Below are positions 1-5,505 of a DNA stretch of 20,863 nt, piece after piece. Origin of the DNA: Alphaproteobacteria bacterium (GTDB taxonomy: Bacteria > Pseudomonadota > Alphaproteobacteria > Micavibrionales > Micavibrionaceae); assembly GCA_002701555.1 (NCBI GenBank), contig NZVS01000022.1, forward strand, positions 1 through 20,863, read 5' to 3'. Made by a program: the position numbers and the translations under genes. A model generated the notes under the pieces. It made no database searches. It saw only the letters and a list, made by a program, of their open reading frames with translations, and was not told the origin of the DNA. The stretch's first letter is position 1. Every line of letters starts with the position of its first letter.

Positions 1-227
1 GTCTCGTCTTGGCCGCTCATTGGTATACGAAAAGTCTCATCACGTGTAGATTCGGCATTAGCGATATGGGTTTGAAATTTGACTGCGTCCGCGCCGGCAC
101 GTGCAACGGCATCTATAAAAGACATGGCCAAGCCAAGTGACCCATCATGTGCCTGAGCAATTTCGGCAATTATAAAAGGTTTCTCACCTTGTCCTACTTT
201 ACGGTTTTTAATGTTAATAATGGTCAT
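1..227 (-). CDS. NeuB-family N-acetylneuraminate (nonulosonate) synthase, N-terminal part
   Basis: This is the 5' end of a gene that continues past the left edge of the window; about 75 residues are visible. The translation starts MTIINIKNRKVG and contains FIIAEIAQAHDGS and AGADAVKFQTH, the opening strands of the NeuB/SpsE TIM barrel. This family condenses phosphoenolpyruvate with an N-acetylated hexose to make sialic, legionaminic or pseudaminic acid for surface glycans. The ATG ends at 227, only 2 nt after the TAA of the ABC transporter, so the two genes are very likely co-transcribed and translationally coupled. Which sugar is made cannot be told from this fragment, and a related sugar-acid synthase is possible. 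The family call is firm; the substrate is unknown. Confidence 0.85.
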   Translation of the reverse strand, partial: MTIINIKNRKVGQGEKPFIIAEIAQAHDGSLGLAMSFIDAVARAGADAVKFQTHIANAESTRDETFRIPMSGQDE

Positions 228-229
228 TT

Positions 230-2017
230 TTAATCTGTCTGTGCTAGTTTCCTAAATTTATCAGAGGTCGCTATTAATTCTTCGTATGACCCGCTAGCTT
301 CTATCTTTCCACCCTCAAGATAATAAATACAGTCACAATTTTTAACGGTGGTCAATCTGTGTGCAATCATAATGATTGTCATATCTTGGTCAAGGTTGTT
401 TAAAGCCTCCATGAACTGTGCTTCAGTGATATTGTCTAATGCCGAAGTAGCTTCATCCAAAATAAGAATTTCCGGTGAACTATAAAGTGCACGGGCAATG
501 CCTAGTCTTTGACGTTGACCACCAGATAGGCGTACACCGTTTTCTCCGATAAATGTGTCATAATCTTCAGGAGTATCTTTAGTAATATAATTATGAAGCT
601 GCGCAGTTTTAGAGGCGCGAATAGCAGCGGCCTTATCAATCTGGTTGGAGGATTTCCCGAGTGCAATGTTATTCAAAACCGTATCGTTAAAAAGAACGAT
701 ATTTTGCGACACATAGCCTATATTAGCTTGCCAAGACTGAATCTTTTCCGGCCCGAGCAAATCTCCATCAATTAGAATTTCCCCTTTATTCGGAGTAAGT
801 AAGCCTAGCAGATTGTCAAGAAGTGTAGATTTTCCAGCGCCTGTTCCACCCACAAAACCTATGCGCTGGCCTTTCTTAATGGTGAGGGATATATCTTCAA
901 GAACATTCGCATTAGCATAGGAAAATGATAAGGATTTTACTGTAATATCTTTTTTAAATTCCAAAGGTGAGGGTGCAGTTTGGGCAAGTGGCCGCATAGA
1001 CTTTGCCAGATCCAGCTCGTTAGAGACATGATCCAGCGAGGCTTGAGCAAAGCGTACTTTGGAAATGTTTAGAAAAATATTTTGTAGAGCCGGCATTAGA
1101 CGTTGGCCGGCAAAGGCATATAATCCCAGTACAGGAATCGCTTGCTCCAAGGAGCCTTTGGTGGCCATGAGATATAAAACAATCAGGATAATCGTTCCGA
1201 ACGCAATTGTTTCAAGTATATAACGAGGAATTTGACTTATAATTTCATATTGAGCAAAACTTTCTGAAGTTTCGATAGACGGTGCGCAATATTTTTGGGC
1301 AAAAGCGTTTTCCTGTCGTGTGATTATAATATCCTTGATACCGGAAAATATTTGTGACAATGCCTTAAAACGTTCTGCAGTAGAAATCATGCGGCGTTCG
1401 CCAATATAATGGATTTTTTTTCTTACCGTTAAATATATTAGCGTATATGCGGCGCCAAGTATGGTCATTACAGAGGCGGCCAAGATGGGGTCGACAATTA
1501 CAAGAAAGATTAAAATAAACAGGCATGCTACTATGCGGGCAATAATCTGCATCCCCGGGACAATTATATTTTTTACTACCTGAGATACTTCCGAGAGAAC
1601 ATTTTTCGCCATGTCTGATGAATCACGGTTTAGAAAAATACTGTAAGGTTGTCCCAGATAAATTTTCAAAAGTCTGAGGGATATTGTGTGAGCTCTCATA
1701 TGGCTAAAACGAGACATCATCCAGCTCATCAATGCGGATACGCCGTTAGTTAGTATAATAATAAAAAGGGCTGCAATACCCAATATAAATAGAAATTTTT
1801 GTATGTCGGGTGAACCCACCAGAATATAAAAACTATTTAACACCGTATTAGTCTGAATAATTTCCGGGTCGGCCAAAACTGCCAAGAAGGGAATTATTGA
1901 AGCAATACCCAATGTTTCCAATATGGCAGTCAGGACAACAAGACACAAAAGTAATCCCGCTGTTTTTCGTTCAGGGGGCGTTAGTAATTTAAGTGTTTTG
2001 GGAAATAGGCCCAGCAC
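230..2017 (-). CDS. ABC transporter, fused permease and ATPase, PglK/MsbA-like glycan flippase
   Basis: This 595-aa half-transporter has an N-terminal exporter-type membrane domain (about six helices between residues 24 and 310) and a C-terminal ATPase. Visible motifs are Walker A GGTGAGKST (390-398), Q-loop SQN (437-439), signature LSGGQ (498-502), Walker B ILILDE (517-522) and the H-loop His553. The N-terminal pattern ETLGIASIIPFLAVLAD resembles PglK, the flippase that moves undecaprenyl-pyrophosphate-linked oligosaccharides across the inner membrane. Location next to a nonulosonate synthase and a glycosyltransferase supports a lipid-linked glycan or glycolipid as substrate; this is inferred. 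The start is a GTG at 2017. An in-frame TAG lies just upstream, and the nearby ATGs at 2031 and 2028 are out of frame. It probably works as a homodimer. Confidence 0.88.
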   Translation of the reverse strand: MLGLFPKTLKLLTPPERKTAGLLLCLVVLTAILETLGIASIIPFLAVLADPEIIQTNTVLNSFYILVGSPDIQKFLFILGIAALFIIILTNGVSALMSWMMSRFSHMRAHTISLRLLKIYLGQPYSIFLNRDSSDMAKNVLSEVSQVVKNIIVPGMQIIARIVACLFILIFLVIVDPILAASVMTILGAAYTLIYLTVRKKIHYIGERRMISTAERFKALSQIFSGIKDIIITRQENAFAQKYCAPSIETSESFAQYEIISQIPRYILETIAFGTIILIVLYLMATKGSLEQAIPVLGLYAFAGQRLMPALQNIFLNISKVRFAQASLDHVSNELDLAKSMRPLAQTAPSPLEFKKDITVKSLSFSYANANVLEDISLTIKKGQRIGFVGGTGAGKSTLLDNLLGLLTPNKGEILIDGDLLGPEKIQSWQANIGYVSQNIVLFNDTVLNNIALGKSSNQIDKAAAIRASKTAQLHNYITKDTPEDYDTFIGENGVRLSGGQRQRLGIARALYSSPEILILDEATSALDNITEAQFMEALNNLDQDMTIIMIAHRLTTVKNCDCIYYLEGGKIEASGSYEELIATSDKFRKLAQTD

Positions 2018-2112
2018 AGGTAATCCATCATGTTTCTATTTATTTATAAAATTACTTTTTCCTTATAAGTGAAGTTGTAACAAGAATAAAGTCTATCGTG
2101 AATGTTTTAAGA

Positions 2113-2141
2113 TTGAGCTTTTCTGTTGCCTCACGTATAAA
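2113..2141 (+). promoter_or_regulatory. Candidate sigma-70 promoter for the methyltransferase-GT4 pair
   Basis: TTGAGC (2113-2118) and TATAAA (2136-2141) are separated by exactly 17 nt, giving 4/6 and 5/6 matches to the -35 and -10 consensus. The predicted transcription start falls at about 2148-2150, essentially on the ATG at 2150, which would give a leaderless mRNA. It lies in the 132-nt divergent gap between the ABC transporter and the methyltransferase. I found no comparably good promoter for the minus strand in this AT-rich gap. Confidence 0.45.
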
Positions 2142-2149
2142 TAAGACCG

Positions 2150-2932
2150 ATGAAACAGAGATTGCTTAATATTGGAAAAAACAGTTTGAAAAGGAAAAAC
2201 CTTTCTGTGATGGCTCACAAGGTTTTAACCAGATTCAAAGAACGTTCGTCTGAACAACAGGAAGAAGTGCGTGAATGGTGCGCTAGCAAAGTAGAACCTT
2301 ATATTTCCTTTTTACAGTCACTGGATGCGGAGCTTTGGCTAGAGACCCAAAATACCTGTTCCGAATTGAAGACAAGCGCTGAAAAAAAGTTACAAGCTCT
2401 GGGTAAAGATCTGGGTGGCGGCGGTAACTATCATATTTTGTACTTCATGACACGTTATTTGCAGGCCAAAGAAGTAGTGGAAACGGGTGTAGCTGCTGGC
2501 TGGTCCTCACAAGCAATTTTAACAGCGCTTCAGAAAAATGAAAATAACGGGCATCTTTATTCCAGTGATTTCCCCTATTTTCGTTACGAAAACCCAGAAA
2601 GTCTGGTTGGGTATGTTGTCGAGGACGAGTTAAAGGAAAATTGGTCACTTTACATTGACGGTGATGAGAATAATTTGCCACGTATTGAAAAAGATATTCA
2701 GGCGATAGATATTTTCCATTATGACAGTGATAAAAGTTATAGGGGCCGTGAATATGCCTATAATTGTATGGCTCCCTATTTCACGGAAAACACATTGATT
2801 ATTTTTGATGATATTCAAGATAACTTCCATTTCCGCGACTGGGTGGAAAAAACAGGTCATTCTTACAAGATTTTTGAATTTGAAAATAAATTTGTAGGAG
2901 TAGCTGGTGGGTTTTTGGAAAAAACCGAATAA
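2150..2932 (+). CDS. Class I SAM-dependent methyltransferase (Methyltransf_24-like)
   Basis: This 260-aa protein has a Rossmann-type SAM-binding loop, ETGVAAGWSS (111-120), followed by HYDSDKSY (190-197) and an acidic FDDIQDN motif (219-225). That pattern is typical of the Methyltransf_24 group often found in surface polysaccharide and secondary metabolite loci. The likely role is O- or N-methylation of a sugar or lipid-linked glycan intermediate; the acceptor is not identifiable. The first 80 residues are charged and helical and do not resemble the catalytic core. The ATG at 2150 has no good Shine-Dalgarno, and a later in-frame ATG at 2210 has none either. The gene ends 8 nt before the most likely start of the glycosyltransferase, so the two form an operon. 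Confidence 0.82.
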   Translation: MKQRLLNIGKNSLKRKNLSVMAHKVLTRFKERSSEQQEEVREWCASKVEPYISFLQSLDAELWLETQNTCSELKTSAEKKLQALGKDLGGGGNYHILYFMTRYLQAKEVVETGVAAGWSSQAILTALQKNENNGHLYSSDFPYFRYENPESLVGYVVEDELKENWSLYIDGDENNLPRIEKDIQAIDIFHYDSDKSYRGREYAYNCMAPYFTENTLIIFDDIQDNFHFRDWVEKTGHSYKIFEFENKFVGVAGGFLEKTE

Positions 2933-2940
2933 TTTTGGAT

Positions 2941-4056
2941 ATGATACCTACAAAAAAGAAAAAGGTTTTATTTGTACTGCCGTCCCTCGCGTCGGGTGGC
3001 GCAGAGCGTGTGCTTATAAATTTTATGAACGGTATTGACCGGGAAGAATATGAGCCTGAATTCTTATGTGTCTGCAACGAAGGTGAATTGCGAGGTCTTA
3101 TAGATCCTTCAATTCCGTTTAAATCACTGAATCGCCCAAATGTTTTATTTTCGGTACCGCATCTTTATCAGCAGTTGAAGAAATCGAGACCTGATATTGT
3201 TGTATCGACGATGGCACACATGAATTATGCTGTTTTGTCCTTAAGACGTTTTTTACCAAAAAAAACACGCTTTATTGTACGTGAGGCAATAACGCCATCT
3301 TTCTATTTTAAAAAATATCCGCGCTGGGCCTATCTTTTAAAAAAAATGTATAGGCGCCAATATCCTAAGGCTAGCGTTGTTCTTAGTCCAACCGAGACTG
3401 TTTTCAAACAGCTGAAGGTTCTTGGTGTACCGCGCGATAATTTCATGTTGCTTCATAATCCGGTTGATATGGGTCGTATCAGGGAGGGAGAAAAATCACC
3501 CTTGGCTGTTTTTGATCCTTCTCAGGAAAAGGTGCGCTTTGTTGCATGTGGCAGGCTTGGGGTACAAAAAGGTTTTGATCGTTTGATAGATGCCCTGAAG
3601 GGAGCCGGTTTGCCATTTGATTGGAGTCTTCACATTATCGGAGAGGGAGATGAGCGTGAAAATTTGGAAAAAATGATAGCCGAGAACGGTCTGAAAGATA
3701 GGATCACGCTGACTGGATTGCTAGAAAAGCCTTGGCCTTACTTTGCTGCTGCTGACTGCTTTCTTCTACCTTCACGCTTCGAAGGCTTACCAAATGTGGT
3801 TTTGGAGGCATTGGCCTGCGGTACGAATGTAATAGCAACGCGTGAGTCGGGTGGCATATCCGAAATTGCTGTTTATGCTCCTGACGAAGCCGTGACGATT
3901 GTTGGCAATATGGATGATTTTGTCGCCGAAATGGCAAAGGTTCGATCGCACAATAAACCGGGCTTTGCGCCCTCCCTATTGCCAGTGGCATTCCGCAAAG
4001 ATGTTATACAAAATACATTTAATACAATTGTAGACCAAGTTGCAGAAACAATTTAG
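2941..4056 (+). CDS. Glycosyltransferase family 4 (GT-B, retaining)
   Basis: From the ATG at 2941 the protein is 371 aa with the two Rossmann domains of a GT-B enzyme. The N-terminal domain opens with VLFVLPSLASGGAERVL, the usual acceptor-side start of GT4 enzymes. The C-terminal domain carries GRLGVQKG (204-211, Arg205 and Lys210 expected to contact donor phosphates), IIGEGDER and the EX7E motif from Glu281 to Glu289 inside RFEGLPNVVLEA. It should transfer a sugar from a nucleotide-sugar donor to a growing lipid-linked glycan at the cytoplasmic face. An in-frame TTG at 2935 could extend it by two residues, but ATG is preferred. Its stop lies 6 nt from that of the convergent extensin-like gene. 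Donor and acceptor are unknown. Confidence 0.88.
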   Translation: MIPTKKKKVLFVLPSLASGGAERVLINFMNGIDREEYEPEFLCVCNEGELRGLIDPSIPFKSLNRPNVLFSVPHLYQQLKKSRPDIVVSTMAHMNYAVLSLRRFLPKKTRFIVREAITPSFYFKKYPRWAYLLKKMYRRQYPKASVVLSPTETVFKQLKVLGVPRDNFMLLHNPVDMGRIREGEKSPLAVFDPSQEKVRFVACGRLGVQKGFDRLIDALKGAGLPFDWSLHIIGEGDERENLEKMIAENGLKDRITLTGLLEKPWPYFAAADCFLLPSRFEGLPNVVLEALACGTNVIATRESGGISEIAVYAPDEAVTIVGNMDDFVAEMAKVRSHNKPGFAPSLLPVAFRKDVIQNTFNTIVDQVAETI

Positions 4057-4062
4057 AAGTCC

Positions 4063-4758
4063 TCAACGGCAGATATTGTAAGGCCCAAGGTCAAGATGGA
4101 AGTGGTCGCGATGGGCTGTGTTGTAGTCAGGCCCTAAAACGCCTTTGAATATACCGCAAGAGCCGTCACGTACATCTTTCAAAAAACGTCCTGCATCACT
4201 GTCTTTACCCCAATCTCTCACTAATGTGATTTGCTGCCCGCTATCCAGTGTAAAACCTGCTATATCAATAGCGTTAGCAGTTGCGTGCTGGCTGGGACGT
4301 CCGGAAGAAGAATTGTTGACGCGACGACATGAATAAATACCATAATGTGTGATCCGGGAAATATCTGTATTCAAATGTTTTACCGCAGCAGGTTGTACGA
4401 CGTATTTTTCCCATAAAGCAATCGCTGAGGTCAGCGCGCAATTTGCTGTAACCCGCGCGGAATAGGGATAAAGACTTTTGTCTAACGTAACGCGGTTTGT
4501 CTTTTCACAAAAATCCGGCGCTTCTTGATCAGCAACGGAAGTGTATTCAATGCCGCCACGCCCTAAGAAAGAAGTACATGAGGACAAGTTGTCCTGAAAC
4601 TCACTTAACTTGTATTCAGTCAGAAAATTAGGTTTGTCTTCAATAGATAGTGGCGCCCACGGCTTGTATTTGTCAGGTAGTTCTGAAACAAGAACAGGTA
4701 TAAGGAGACACAAACTTATCAGGGCCATTAATAAAATTATGCGTAGAAGCCACTTCAT
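4063..4758 (-). CDS. Extensin-like C-terminal domain protein, LAS-type peptidase fold
   Basis: This 231-aa protein has an N-terminal hydrophobic segment (about residues 4-25) acting as a signal anchor, so the body should be periplasmic. The rest matches the bacterial extensin-like C-terminal family: NCALTSAIALWE, then YGIYSCRRVN, then GRPSQHATANAIDI (His158, Asp165) and AHRDHFHLDLGPYN (His216, His219, His221). The SxHxxxxAxD plus HxH layout is that of LAS/M15-type zinc peptidases that cut peptidoglycan cross-links, so a cell-wall peptidase role is likely but inferred. Several cysteines (61, 84, 107, 144, 201, 230) could form periplasmic disulfides. It follows the DUF2945 gene by 11 nt with a poor Shine-Dalgarno, suggesting coupled expression. 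Confidence 0.85.
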   Translation of the reverse strand: MKWLLRIILLMALISLCLLIPVLVSELPDKYKPWAPLSIEDKPNFLTEYKLSEFQDNLSSCTSFLGRGGIEYTSVADQEAPDFCEKTNRVTLDKSLYPYSARVTANCALTSAIALWEKYVVQPAAVKHLNTDISRITHYGIYSCRRVNNSSSGRPSQHATANAIDIAGFTLDSGQQITLVRDWGKDSDAGRFLKDVRDGSCGIFKGVLGPDYNTAHRDHFHLDLGPYNICR

Positions 4759-4769
4759 GGATCAGGCTT

Positions 4770-4982
4770 TTAAGCCTTTTTGACTTCCGAGTGTGACTTC
4801 AGGACATTATCGCCGTCTTCCTGTTCAATATAATAGGCAGGATTGTCATTATCCGCATCGCGCGTGACTTCGTTACCCTTTATTTTGCGGGTCACTTTTT
4901 CAGTATAAACTTTCTCTACTTTTCCGGTAGCTGAGCCATCGCCCCATTCCCACCTGACTTTATCTCCGACGTTATAGCTCAT
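4770..4982 (-). CDS. DUF2945 small protein (Tudor/SH3-like)
   Basis: This is a 70-aa soluble protein starting MSYNVGDKVRWEWGDG. The GDKVRWxWGxGxxxGKV opening, the following Thr/Lys-rich strands and the closing VLKSHSEV are characteristic of DUF2945, a small beta-barrel domain annotated as hypervirulence-associated or Tudor-like, with no established biochemical role. A longer reading frame extends upstream to 5138, but it overlaps the preceding gene and lacks homologous character. The ATG ending at 4982 sits 1 nt after the TAA of the upstream gene, which marks the true start. It is the middle gene of a three-gene operon. Confidence 0.8.
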   Translation of the reverse strand: MSYNVGDKVRWEWGDGSATGKVEKVYTEKVTRKIKGNEVTRDADNDNPAYYIEQEDGDNVLKSHSEVKKA

Positions 4983-4983
4983 T

Positions 4984-5316
4984 TTAATCGTCCTTTTCTT
5001 TTTCAAATTTGTTCTGAATTTTCTCTGCCCAGTCTTTACCTTCATCACCACCCCATAACAGCCAGGCGATATAACCTGCAGAAGGGTTATTGTCATTACC
5101 AAAGCCATCAGCTTTTTTATCAACCTCATGCCGTGCAAAATATTGCACCATACGGTTGATTGTATTTTCGGAAAGGTTTTCGCGGTTCTTTAGGTCACGG
5201 GCACGGGCTACTCCGACATCTGTTCCGCCTTTATCGTGTTCATCACGAAGCTTCAGACCCTTCTCAGCATTATGGGCCACATTTTGTGGCGGTTTTGTAT
5301 CTATTTGTGAAGACAT
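4984..5316 (-). CDS. Small conserved protein with GYIAWLLWGGD motif, function unknown
   Basis: This 110-aa, highly charged, soluble protein has two recognisable blocks: a KPPQNVAHNAEKGLKLR and VGVARARDL segment (8-42), and a helix plus motif RMVQYFARHEVDKK with SAGYIAWLLWGGDEGKDWAEKI (55-100). I recall similar blocks in small proteins of Proteobacteria and in some phage-derived proteins, without an assigned function. The ATG at 5316 is preceded by a good AAGGA Shine-Dalgarno. It is the first gene of an operon with DUF2945 and the extensin-like peptidase. Upstream lie a strong sigma-70-type promoter and an EcfG-like site, so stress induction is plausible. No catalytic residues are evident. Confidence 0.72.
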   Translation of the reverse strand: MSSQIDTKPPQNVAHNAEKGLKLRDEHDKGGTDVGVARARDLKNRENLSENTINRMVQYFARHEVDKKADGFGNDNNPSAGYIAWLLWGGDEGKDWAEKIQNKFEKEKDD

Positions 5317-5335
5317 GGTTTTTCCTTTTTAAAAT

Positions 5336-5361
5336 AACAGAAAAGACTCTGTAAAAGTTCC
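5336..5361 (-). promoter_or_regulatory. EcfG-like (general stress sigma) promoter candidate
   Basis: On the minus strand GGAAC (5361-5357) is followed after 18 nt by GTT (5338-5336). The alphaproteobacterial general stress sigma factor recognises GGAAC with a GTT or TT -10 about 16-19 nt downstream. The predicted start of transcription would be near 5330, leaving a short leader with the AAGGA Shine-Dalgarno before the ATG at 5316. The motif is short and could arise by chance, but its position is right for the stress-type operon 5316-4063. Confidence 0.4.
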
Positions 5362-5396
5362 TTCGACCCAAACAGGTATACCGCGATATGAATTAC

Positions 5397-5426
5397 ATTA
5401 TAGTCATACCCCTGAAAAGTTGACAA
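5397..5426 (-). promoter_or_regulatory. Sigma-70-type promoter of the 5316-4063 operon
   Basis: On the minus strand TTGTCA (5426-5421) and a perfect TATAAT (5402-5397) are 18 nt apart, with TGAC immediately before the -10. The predicted transcript starts near 5390, about 75 nt before the ATG at 5316. Its -35 shares bases 5421-5425 with the -35 of the divergent peptidase promoter. Confidence 0.6.
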
Positions 5427-5448
5427 ATTAACATAATGCAGATACATT
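5420..5448 (+). promoter_or_regulatory. Sigma-70-type promoter of the oligopeptidase gene
   Basis: A perfect TTGACA (5420-5425) is followed after 17 nt by TACATT (5443-5448, 4/6 match to the -10). The predicted start near 5455 gives a leader of about 50 nt carrying the AAAGGGG Shine-Dalgarno at 5491-5497. The -35 overlaps that of the divergent operon, so polymerase should not occupy both at once. Confidence 0.5.
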
Positions 5449-5505
5449 TTGAGCTGCTAAAAAAATTTAAGTGCTACAACCATTAAATTAAAAGGGGTAT
5501 CATCC

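Noticed and set aside
4983..5138. A longer N-terminal extension of the DUF2945 reading frame
   Set aside because: It lies wholly inside the upstream 110-aa gene in another frame; the family domain starts at the ATG ending at 4982, 1 nt after the upstream stop.
4984..5316. Prophage remnant because of the phage-like WLLWGGD protein
   Set aside because: No integrase, capsid, tail or lysis gene is near, and the gene is in a tidy operon with bacterial genes.
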